Shown piece after piece: positions 1 to 6,887 of a stretch of 64,000 bases of DNA. Every line of letters begins with the position of its first letter. The stretch's first letter is position 1. The notes beneath the pieces are model-generated. The model was not told the origin of the DNA and did no database searches. It saw nothing but the letters and a program-made list of their open reading frames with translations. The stretch is from Eubacteriales bacterium (GTDB lineage Bacteria; Bacillota; Clostridia; Oscillospirales; Oscillospiraceae), in assembly GCA_030533415.1 (NCBI GenBank), contig JAUNJE010000006.1, positions 35,094 through 99,093 on the forward strand. The letters are read 5' to 3'. Both the position numbers and the translations under genes were made by a program.

Positions 1-125
1 ACGAAACGGCTTCCCTGTGGGAGGAAATCGCCGTTTCCGCAGGAGCCAGAGGGCATCAAATGCTCCTCCCGCCGGAGGCGCTGGCCGCGCTGGTGGGCGC
101 AAAATTTGTGGATATTATCATATAG
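1..125 (+). CDS. YbaK/EbsC-type aminoacyl-tRNA deacylase, C-terminal end only
   Basis: The window opens inside a gene read in the frame that stops with TAG at 123-125. The visible 40 residues contain EIAVSAGARGHQMLL followed by a short helix ending GAKFVDIII. This matches the usual C-terminus of the YbaK/EbsC family, where an 'SAG-RG-Q' strand is followed by 'P-DL---T-A---DI'. These proteins hydrolyse mischarged tRNA, for example Cys-tRNA(Pro). The gene is cut by the window edge, so the catalytic lysine cannot be checked. It ends 14 bases before the TSCPD gene and probably shares its transcript. Confidence 0.55.
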   Translation, partial: ETASLWEEIAVSAGARGHQMLLPPEALAALVGAKFVDIII

Positions 126-139
126 AAAGGACAAAAGCT

Positions 140-388
140 ATGTACGAGTACAAAACCAAGGGCACCTGCTCTCAGATGATCTATTTCGACATCGAGGACA
201 ACAAGGTAAAGAACGTCCAGTTCCTGGGAGGCTGCAACGGCAACCTGAAGGGCATCGGCAAGCTTGTGGAGGGCATGGATGTCGATGAAGTGATCGCCCG
301 CACCGAAGGCATCCGGTGCGGTATGAAAGCCACCTCCTGCCCCGACCAGCTGGCCCAGGCTCTGAAGGCGGCAAAGGCAAAAGGGTAA
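140..388 (+). CDS. TSCPD domain protein
   Basis: This 82-residue protein carries the TSCPD motif at residues 65-69, with cysteines at 10, 32, 60 and 67. The fold is the small Cys-containing domain also found at the C-terminus of B12-dependent (class II) ribonucleotide reductases; stand-alone copies are common in Clostridia and have no firm function. The start at 140 follows a GAAAGGA ribosome site. A longer reading upstream would run into the preceding gene and is unlikely. The gene is followed by a hairpin shared with the convergent TraX-like gene. Confidence 0.8.
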   Translation: MYEYKTKGTCSQMIYFDIEDNKVKNVQFLGGCNGNLKGIGKLVEGMDVDEVIARTEGIRCGMKATSCPDQLAQALKAAKAKG

Positions 389-400
389 ATTTCAAAAATA

Positions 401-428
401 GTAGGGCGGAGACATGTCTCCGCCCTAC
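401..428 (-). terminator. perfect palindrome, terminator of the TraX-like gene
   Basis: A 28-base perfect inverted repeat (arms GTAGGGCGGAGACA and its complement) lies 9 bases beyond the TraX-like stop codon. On the minus strand it is followed by TATTTTTG, which suits a Rho-independent terminator. It may also stop plus-strand transcripts of the TSCPD gene, though the U-run is poor in that direction. Confidence 0.7.
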
Positions 429-437
429 GGTTATGTA

Positions 438-1139
438 TTACGCAAGAATGATTTTGACAATATAGATCGCCAGCAGGTGCAGCGGATAAAAGGCGTAGAA
501 AAACCACTTGGAGATTTTGATCTTCGTATTGGTATTGAGGAAAATCAGCGGCGCCGCCAGAATGCAGAATATTTCAAAGCCAATGGCGTGCCCGGCGACC
601 GTAAGCGCCAGCGGGTCATCCGGATAGCAGTTCAGGGCCGGCAGGTAGGACAGCACATACAGAGCCGCACCCAGCCAGGGCTTGTTCCTGCAAAGATAGA
701 AGATCAGCATCAAAATGAGGCCCGTGGCGGCATAGTCAAAATTGATGCACATCAGCGCCAGCACGGCGGCGGCAAACAGCCACCATTTTTTCTCCCGGAA
801 ACTCCACAGCCCCAGAAGGCTGACAAAAAGCGTGAAGAAAATATTCAGGCTCGTAAATTCCTCCCAGAAACGGTCGGCATTGAAGGCCAGCACATAAACC
901 GGCTGGGACAGAAAGGCAAAAACCGCCAGACGGATCAAATATTTCTTAATGTCCCGGGTGTAGAGCATGCCCACGGTCATGCAATAGCAGAAAATGGGAA
1001 ATGCCAGACGTCCAATCCAGCGGAAAACCGGGTACTGCGGGAAAAAGGCGCTGCCAACATGGTCAACGGTCATGGAAATTATGGCGATGATTTTTAGAAA
1101 ATCGGTGTCTAGGTTTGTTTGCAGCCTGCGCTCGTTCAT
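438..1139 (-). CDS. TraX family integral membrane protein
   Basis: The 233-residue product is mostly hydrophobic, with about seven membrane segments. Its N-terminus contains ISMTVDHVGSAFFP, the family's typical 'M--DH-g--ffP' signature. E. coli F-plasmid TraX is needed for pilin N-acetylation; the chromosomal Firmicute homologues resemble acyltransferase-3-type membrane enzymes and their substrate is unknown. The start at 1139 is chosen because GAGGAG lies 7-8 bases upstream, while the longer reading to 1244 has no ribosome site. It sits downstream of the two-component genes with a gap of about 130 bases. Confidence 0.75.
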   Translation of the reverse strand: MNERRLQTNLDTDFLKIIAIISMTVDHVGSAFFPQYPVFRWIGRLAFPIFCYCMTVGMLYTRDIKKYLIRLAVFAFLSQPVYVLAFNADRFWEEFTSLNIFFTLFVSLLGLWSFREKKWWLFAAAVLALMCINFDYAATGLILMLIFYLCRNKPWLGAALYVLSYLPALNCYPDDPLALTVAGHAIGFEIFCILAAPLIFLNTNTKIKISKWFFYAFYPLHLLAIYIVKIILA

Positions 1140-1269
1140 ATTTGTTTCTCCTCGTGGTTTGATATGGCGGCTTTTCTTTCGCCTGCTGCCAGTATAGCAG
1201 GTTTGGAAGATACCGCCATAGAAAACGCGTAAACTAATACGCAAAAGGAAAAATCTAATACTGTCTCTT

Positions 1270-2562
1270 CTAGCCAGGAATGGGAATCACGATCTTGAGA
1301 ACAAAGCGCCCATCCGGGGTTTCTGCCTTACACTGGCCGTCGTATTTTTCAACCGCTTTTCGGATATTGGGAAGCCCGAAACCGTGGACGAAGGCGTCCT
1401 GCTTGGTGGTTCGTCCCCCTGCGGCCGGGCCGGGAAGCATGTTGTTTTCCACGGTGATGACCAGCATGTCCCGGATGCGGGAGGCCTTTGCGGTAATGAG
1501 CCGAAGCTCCTGGGGGAGCTTTTCGCTGGCTTCGATGGCGTTGTCCAGGGCGTTTCCGAAGATGGTGCTGATATCCAGCGGCGTAAGAAAACCACCGTCC
1601 TCCAACTGGATCACCGCGCTGAAGTCAATCTGCTTCTGCCTGGCAATTTGGGCCTTGTCCCGGAGGAGAATATCCAGGAAATCATTTCCCGTGTGGATGT
1701 AGCTTTCAAAATCACTGATTTGCTCCTGCAGTGTTTGGATGGACTGCATGACCTCCTGGGGATGGTCCGTCCGGGTCTGCAGCACCAGAAGATGGTTCTT
1801 CATGTCATGGTAAATGCTGCGGATCCGTTCCTCATCCCGGAGCCTGTCCTGCCAGTAGGCCTGCTTCTGCTCCAGCTCCTGGGCGCGGCAGGCCGTCTGA
1901 ACGGTACTGCAAAGATAGGATACAAAATAGATCCCCCCGAAGCTGGAAAAAACCGCCGCGCCGCAGATGGGATAGGCAATGACCGCCCTCTCCGGCAGAA
2001 AATAGAGGACGGTAAAGATCGCCACCACCGGCGCAAGCATCAGTGCGTCGATCATCAGCCAAAGCTTTCGCGTCAGAACGGCGGAAATCTGCTTCAGATA
2101 CTTGCCCAAAAGCGCCCAGGTTCCCAGCCAGAACAGCAGCCGCAATGCCAGGAATGCCGTGTAAATGACCGCGCTCATCAGGTACATCCCGCTGGTCCAG
2201 CCCATGTCTATGCCGGATGGCGCCCCGGTGAGACGGAAAAACAGCCCGCTCCCCATATTCCGCATCAAATAGTTTATGGCGATCACCGCAGGATAAAAGA
2301 CCAACACGGCGGTGAGTTTCTCCAGACGGCTTCCCCGGTGGAACACCGCCACATAGGCGACAAAACCCAGCATGGCCCCCAAAAGCGCGTCCAAATCATT
2401 GGCATACACGATCACACAGGCCATGCAGCCGCACAGAAGAAAGGCCAAAATCCGCACAAACCGGCCTTCCCGCAGCGGAAGAAAGGTTTGCAGTATCCAA
2501 AAGAAAACAAAGCCGTAGCACCATTCCAGGAGAAAGCCGAGAGCATGCAAAACGGAAATCAC
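1270..2562 (-). CDS. AgrC-like sensor histidine kinase (GHKL ATPase)
   Basis: The 430-residue protein has about six N-terminal membrane helices (residues 1-220), a short coiled region with the phospho-acceptor His252 in YHDMKNH, and a GHKL ATPase domain with N-box GNALDNAIEA around 336-345 and G-box GFGLPNI at 394-400. This is the HPK10 class that pairs with LytTR regulators and often senses peptides. The start is a GTG whose bases overlap the regulator's TGA stop (GTGA), preceded by a run of Gs as ribosome site. No agrB/agrD-like peptide gene is visible, so the signal is unknown. Confidence 0.88.
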   Translation of the reverse strand: MISVLHALGFLLEWCYGFVFFWILQTFLPLREGRFVRILAFLLCGCMACVIVYANDLDALLGAMLGFVAYVAVFHRGSRLEKLTAVLVFYPAVIAINYLMRNMGSGLFFRLTGAPSGIDMGWTSGMYLMSAVIYTAFLALRLLFWLGTWALLGKYLKQISAVLTRKLWLMIDALMLAPVVAIFTVLYFLPERAVIAYPICGAAVFSSFGGIYFVSYLCSTVQTACRAQELEQKQAYWQDRLRDEERIRSIYHDMKNHLLVLQTRTDHPQEVMQSIQTLQEQISDFESYIHTGNDFLDILLRDKAQIARQKQIDFSAVIQLEDGGFLTPLDISTIFGNALDNAIEASEKLPQELRLITAKASRIRDMLVITVENNMLPGPAAGGRTTKQDAFVHGFGLPNIRKAVEKYDGQCKAETPDGRFVLKIVIPIPG

Positions 2563-3269
2563 AGCATATCCCCCCAATATTCTGCCAGCTTTTCCATAAA
2601 CGCTTTTCGCCTTGGCTGGCTGATGGGCAGGACTTCTCCGGTGATCAGGGTGATTTCCAGCTTCCTGGCGCCCTTCACATAGGCTAGATTGACAAGGTAG
2701 CTGCTGTGACAGCGGGCAAATCCCTGCCCCGAAAGCTCCCGCTCCAACTCCTTCATACTTTTGTAGCAGACAATATCCTCCTGCTCCGTATGGCACAGCA
2801 GATTCCTGCGGTAGGTTTCCACATACCGCAGGCTGCTCAGCCGGATTTTGTATTTTCCCGTGTCATTGACAATCAAATACGCGGGGCTGTTTTCCCGGCG
2901 GTGCCTGCGGATAAACAGATCCAGCTCCGATTTCAGCCGCAGGTATTTCAGGGGCTTGAGGATGTAATTGGCCGCACGGTATTGATAGCCCTCCAGGGCA
3001 TACTGGGCCATTGTGGTTAAAAAGATGATTTCCACCGTTTCATCCATCTGCCGGATGCGCCCGGCTGCATGCAGGCCGTCCACCAGCTTCATCTGGATAT
3101 CCAGAAAAATCAGGTCGATGGAAGGATCGTATTTTTCCAACAGCTCCATACCGTCGTAATAGGCGCTTATTTTGATCTCCTGGCCGGTTTCGGCGGAATA
3201 CTGTTCCAGCATCCGGGTCAAACCGCCGACAAAGGCTTTCTCGTCGTCACAAATGGCAATATGTATCAT
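2559..3269 (-). CDS. LytTR response regulator
   Basis: The 236-residue protein has an N-terminal receiver domain with acidic residues D8 and D9 and phospho-acceptor Asp57 in IFLDIQM, and a C-terminal LytTR DNA-binding domain (about 140-236) typified by the RYVETYRRNLLCHT and SYLVNL segments. It would be phosphorylated by the kinase encoded directly downstream, with which it overlaps by 4 bases. Its regulon cannot be read from sequence; the downstream TraX-like gene and the kinase itself are possible targets. Confidence 0.92.
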   Translation of the reverse strand: MIHIAICDDEKAFVGGLTRMLEQYSAETGQEIKISAYYDGMELLEKYDPSIDLIFLDIQMKLVDGLHAAGRIRQMDETVEIIFLTTMAQYALEGYQYRAANYILKPLKYLRLKSELDLFIRRHRRENSPAYLIVNDTGKYKIRLSSLRYVETYRRNLLCHTEQEDIVCYKSMKELERELSGQGFARCHSSYLVNLAYVKGARKLEITLITGEVLPISQPRRKAFMEKLAEYWGDML

Positions 3270-3281
3270 GGCCCCATTCCC

Positions 3282-3869
3282 TTATTCATCGCGGAAAAGA
3301 TTCAGCGCAAACAAATCAAACGGCTGAATCTGCGTGCAGACATGGTCATCAAAGGTAAATTTCACGACCCAGGGCATCAGGCCCCGAATCCGTTCAAAAT
3401 CTGCGTAGCCGAAGGTTGGATCGTAGTGGTTCAGGACCGTGCTCAAGGCCGTCCCGTGGCTGCCTATGACAATGGTTTTCTCTTTGCAGGCATCCAAAAC
3501 GGCATTCAGGGCACGGATATTGCGCTTCTGAACCTCCCGCAGACTTTCGCCGCCGAAGCGTTTGTAGTCAAAATCTGCCCATTGCCGGCGACAAAAGCCG
3601 TTGAAATCCCCAATCCAGGCGCTTTCCACTTTTCGTTCCCGGAAATCCCAGACTGTGGTAATGTCCAGATTCCGGGCTTCGGCAAAATCCGCCACCGTAT
3701 CCACCGCCCGTTTATAGGGACTGGACAGAACCATATCCACAGCCTTATCCGACAGGAACGCCGTGACCAGCCGCCTGTCCCGGAGTCCCTTGGGGCTTAG
3801 CTCCCTGGTTTGGTCGTCGTGATTCTGGAAATTCGGCTCCGCATGGCGGACAAAATAGACAGTTGTCAT
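3282..3869 (-). CDS. histidine phosphatase superfamily protein
   Basis: The 195-residue protein has the branch-1 histidine phosphatase signature RHAE (residues 8-11, catalytic His9) and a second histidine in IGSHGTALST (His138). Substrate is not predictable; the family includes phosphoglycerate mutases, SixA and small-molecule phosphatases. It overlaps the epimerase gene by 4 bases (ATGA), so the two are translationally coupled, and it ends 12 bases before the response regulator start, so all four genes may be one transcript. Confidence 0.85.
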   Translation of the reverse strand: MTTVYFVRHAEPNFQNHDDQTRELSPKGLRDRRLVTAFLSDKAVDMVLSSPYKRAVDTVADFAEARNLDITTVWDFRERKVESAWIGDFNGFCRRQWADFDYKRFGGESLREVQKRNIRALNAVLDACKEKTIVIGSHGTALSTVLNHYDPTFGYADFERIRGLMPWVVKFTFDDHVCTQIQPFDLFALNLFRDE

Positions 3870-4774
3870 GGCCCCTCCTGAAAATTCTGTTCAATATAGG
3901 CAAAAAAAGGCTTTTTTCTGACCGCTTCCCCATTTTCCGCATACCAGGCAAAGGCTTCCCGCAGTCCCTCCGCCAAGGGTTTGGTATCGGGCATCAGAGA
4001 TAGCTGCCTTTTCACGTCCAAAAAATACGCATAATTGTAAAACGGGAAGTAATTCCGCTGCTCCGTATCCGCTTCAACGGTAATAAATTCCGGCGACTTC
4101 CCGGCGGCTTCGTAGCACGCCCGAACCCATTCCCTGACCGTAACGGCATCCCGGCTGCCGACATTGAAGATGTGCTGCTTGGGGTGTGTTTTCAAAATGA
4201 TATGAATGAAGCGGCACAGGTCGTCCACATGCAGGAACTGGAGCTTCATGCTGCCGTCTCCAGGCAGATAAAAAGGACGATTCCCCATGGCGCAATCGAA
4301 AACAAATGCCTCCCGGTATATATTATTGCCGGGGCCGTAGAGATAGGGCGGGCGCAGAAGGTAGGCACTGGGAATTCTGGCCTGTGCGGCTTTTTCAGCG
4401 GCAATTTTGCCTGTGCCGTATTTTCCCCAGAACCGGTTGACCCCTGTGGGCGTTTCCTCGGTAAAGGGCTGGAGCGCGGTTTCCGGATATACGGCGCTGG
4501 AACTGATCAGGATATAGTCGCCAAAGCTTTCCAGCGCGTTCAAAAGGCAGTCGACATCCGTCTCATCATAGGCGGTAACATCCACAACGGCATCAAAATG
4601 ATACCCGTGAAGCCTGTTTCCCAAATCATGCCTGTCCCCCTGAATCAGGTGCACGCCGGGACACTGCGGATGGGTATTGCGGTTGAGGACGTAGACATCG
4701 AATTTGTCCGCAAAATACCGGGCCACCCGCTGGCTGACTAAGACGGTCCCCCCTGTTACGAGCATTTTCTTCAT
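3866..4774 (-). CDS. NAD-dependent epimerase/dehydratase (extended SDR)
   Basis: A 302-residue Rossmann protein. The N-terminal TGGTVLVSQ replaces the standard TGxxGxxG, a variant known in a clostridial SDR subgroup. Downstream are SSSAVY (91-96) and the catalytic pair Tyr119/Lys123 in YGTGK. The family acts on nucleotide sugars or related substrates; the actual substrate here is unknown. ATG 4774 is preferred to 4795 because GGGGGA lies 8 bases upstream of it. It is the first gene of a minus-strand operon with a strong promoter at 4802-4830. Confidence 0.82.
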   Translation of the reverse strand: MKKMLVTGGTVLVSQRVARYFADKFDVYVLNRNTHPQCPGVHLIQGDRHDLGNRLHGYHFDAVVDVTAYDETDVDCLLNALESFGDYILISSSAVYPETALQPFTEETPTGVNRFWGKYGTGKIAAEKAAQARIPSAYLLRPPYLYGPGNNIYREAFVFDCAMGNRPFYLPGDGSMKLQFLHVDDLCRFIHIILKTHPKQHIFNVGSRDAVTVREWVRACYEAAGKSPEFITVEADTEQRNYFPFYNYAYFLDVKRQLSLMPDTKPLAEGLREAFAWYAENGEAVRKKPFFAYIEQNFQEGP

Positions 4775-4801
4775 ATTGCAAATCCCCCAATTCATGGGGC
4801 C

Positions 4802-4830
4802 ATTATAGCATTGGTGTCAAAACAAGTCAA
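4802..4830 (-). promoter_or_regulatory. promoter of the epimerase-phosphatase operon
   Basis: On the minus strand, TTGACT (4825-4830) and TATAAT (4802-4807) are separated by exactly 17 bases, about 28 bases upstream of the epimerase start codon. It is divergent from the MATE promoter. Confidence 0.75.
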
Positions 4831-4848
4831 TATTTCGGGAATCCGGCC

Positions 4849-4877
4849 TTGCACAGGCATTTTTACCGTGCTATAAT
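4849..4877 (+). promoter_or_regulatory. promoter of the MATE exporter gene
   Basis: TTGCAC (4849-4854) and TATAAT (4872-4877) have a 17-base spacer. This places transcription start near 4884 and excludes an upstream ATG at 4849 as the start of the MATE gene. Confidence 0.8.
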
Positions 4878-4911
4878 AAAAAAACTGAAAAAAAGAAAGA
4901 AGGTCGCAGCT

Positions 4912-6246
4912 GTGACAAATGCGGAGCAGCACTACAAAAAAATGACGGAAACTCCGGTATCCAGGCTCATTTTAAATCTTGGCATCCCCACCACCATTTC
5001 CATGCTGATCACAAACATCTACAACATGGCGGATACCTATTTCGTAGGGACCCTGGGAGAGAGCGCCCAGGCCGCCACCGGTGTCCTGTTTACCGTTCAG
5101 GCCATCATGCAGGGCATCGCCTTTATGTTTGGACATGGAGGCGGTACTTTTATCGCCCGGGAGTTGGCGGACAAGGATACGGATAAGGCCACCATGTACA
5201 TATCCAGCTGCTTCTTTGCGGGAGGGATTATTGGGCTTCTGATCTGTGTGCTGGGCCTTTCCTTTCTGGAGCCGCTGGTGCGGTTCCTGGGAAGTACGGA
5301 AACCATTGTTCCCCATGCCAAGGACTATGGATTCTGGATTCTGCTGGCGGCTCCCTTCATTATCTGTTCCCTGATTCTGAACAACGGCCTGCGGTATGAG
5401 GGCAAGGCATTTTATGCCATGTTCGGCCTGACAGCCGGCGGCATTCTGAATATTTTGGGCGATTACGTTCTGGTCATGCGGCTGGGAATGGGCGTATACG
5501 GCGCCGGTCTTGCCACAGCGGCTTCCCAGGTGGTGAGCTTCTCCATCCTGCTGGTGATGTATCTGAAAATGGCCCAAAGCACCATCCGGCTCAAGGCCAT
5601 GAGCAGGAAACCGGGGCTGTACCTGACGGTTGCCCGGGTGGGACTCCCCTCTTTGATCCGCCAGGGCCTGACCTCCGTGACCATCGGCCTGCAGAACAAT
5701 GTGACCAAGCCCTTCGGCGACGCGGCCATGGCGGCAATGAGCGTGGTAAACCGTTATTCCAACTTCCTGATGTGCGTGGGACTTGGCATGGGACAGGGCT
5801 TCCAGCCTGTGGCCTCCTTTAACTATCAGGCGAAAAAGGTGGACCGGGTCAAGAAGGGACTGCTGTTTACCACGGCATTCGGCCTGGTGTTCATCGGCGG
5901 CATGTCCATTCTGAGCATGATTTTCGCGGAACCCATCATCTCGATCTTCCAGAAGCATGAGGAGGTCATCCGCATCGGTGCCACAGCCCTGCGGTATACG
6001 GCCTTCGGCATGATCTTCATGTCCTTCTCCACCCCGGTGAATATGCTGTATCAGAGCATCCAGCAGCCGACGATTTCCTCCGTGCTGTCGCTGATCCGCT
6101 CCGGCGGCGTGACCATCCCCATGCTGCTGATCGCCGTGCCGCTGCTGGGGCTGACGGGCATCCAGACCGCACAGCCCACGGCGGATGTGGTGGCCGGATT
6201 GCTCAGCATTCCCTTTATCATCCGTTTCCTGCGATCAAAAGAATAA
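4912..6246 (+). CDS. MATE family multidrug/cation antiporter
   Basis: The 444-residue product has about twelve hydrophobic segments in two homologous halves and the typical N-terminal MATE pattern (ISMLITNIYNMADTYFVGTLG region, including NIYNMADTYFVG). MATE proteins export organic cations, drugs or metabolites using Na+ or H+ gradients. The start is taken as GTG 4912, preceded by GAAGG at about 8 bases; the in-frame ATG at 4849 lies inside the promoter. The gene ends in a terminator shared with convergent engB. Confidence 0.88.
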   Translation: MTNAEQHYKKMTETPVSRLILNLGIPTTISMLITNIYNMADTYFVGTLGESAQAATGVLFTVQAIMQGIAFMFGHGGGTFIARELADKDTDKATMYISSCFFAGGIIGLLICVLGLSFLEPLVRFLGSTETIVPHAKDYGFWILLAAPFIICSLILNNGLRYEGKAFYAMFGLTAGGILNILGDYVLVMRLGMGVYGAGLATAASQVVSFSILLVMYLKMAQSTIRLKAMSRKPGLYLTVARVGLPSLIRQGLTSVTIGLQNNVTKPFGDAAMAAMSVVNRYSNFLMCVGLGMGQGFQPVASFNYQAKKVDRVKKGLLFTTAFGLVFIGGMSILSMIFAEPIISIFQKHEEVIRIGATALRYTAFGMIFMSFSTPVNMLYQSIQQPTISSVLSLIRSGGVTIPMLLIAVPLLGLTGIQTAQPTADVVAGLLSIPFIIRFLRSKE

Positions 6247-6294
6247 CAAATGCAAACCGGACAGCCGTATGGCTGTCCGGTTTGCGTTTGTTAT
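6242..6294. terminator. bidirectional terminator between MATE gene and engB
   Basis: A long inverted repeat with core arms ACCGGACAGCC and GGCTGTCCGGT and a GTAT loop extends through flanking AACAAA/TTTGTT. Both convergent stop codons (MATE TAA at 6244, engB TAA at 6291-6293) lie inside the stem, so each gene ends within the shared terminator. Confidence 0.85.
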
Positions 6295-6875
6295 TCCTTG
6301 ACCGCCGCCAAAATGATCCGCACCAGTTCCTCCCGGCCGTTTCCTTTCTCTGCGGAAAAGGGGATGACGGGGCAATCCTCGGGAAGCGCCAGATCCTCCC
6401 GGATGGTTTTCAGATTCGGCTCCAGCTCGCTTTTTTTCAGCTTGTCCATCTTGTTGGCCACGACCACGAAGGGGCAGCCGCTTTCCAAAAACCAGTTCGC
6501 CATGGTGATGTCGTTGTTCGTAGGCGGATGGCGGTAGTCCACGATGAGAACGCCCAAATTGATCCGTCCCGCCGCGAAATAATCCTCCATCAGTCTGCCC
6601 CAGCGCTCCTTTTCCTTCTGGGAAACCTGGGCAAAGCCGTAGCCGGGCAAATCCACCAGGTAACACTTGCGGTCGATGACAAAGTAGTTGACGTGCACGG
6701 TTTTTCCGGGCCTGTCCCCTACCCGGGCGAAGTTTTTCCGCTGCAGCAGCCGGTTGATAACGGAGGATTTTCCCACGTTGGACTTTCCGGCAAAGGCAAT
6801 TTCCGGCAAGCGGTTCCTGGGAAAGTCCTTGGGGGACGCGGCGGAAATCAAAAATTCCACATTCTGAAAATTCAT
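6291..6875 (-). CDS. engB: ribosome biogenesis GTPase EngB/YsxC/YihA
   Basis: The 194-residue protein has all GTPase boxes: G1 GKSNVGKSS (30-38), G3 DLPGYGFA, G4 NKMDKLK, and G5 FSAEKG near the C-terminus. Length matches the family (about 195). EngB assists late assembly of the 50S ribosomal subunit and is usually essential. It follows lon by 12 bases; the lon-engB (lonA-ysxC) order is conserved in Bacillus and many clostridia, supporting the assignment. Confidence 0.96.
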   Translation of the reverse strand: MNFQNVEFLISAASPKDFPRNRLPEIAFAGKSNVGKSSVINRLLQRKNFARVGDRPGKTVHVNYFVIDRKCYLVDLPGYGFAQVSQKEKERWGRLMEDYFAAGRINLGVLIVDYRHPPTNNDITMANWFLESGCPFVVVANKMDKLKKSELEPNLKTIREDLALPEDCPVIPFSAEKGNGREELVRIILAAVKE

Positions 6876-6887
6876 GCCTTCCTCCCG

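Noticed and set aside
1384-2682. 432-codon plus-strand frame opposite the two-component genes
   Set aside because: Its product has no recognisable domain and is an antisense shadow of the kinase/regulator genes, which have clear motifs and ribosome sites.
4849-4911. N-terminal extension of the MATE exporter from ATG 4849
   Set aside because: The ATG is inside the -35 to -10 promoter region and has no ribosome site; the GTG at 4912 does.
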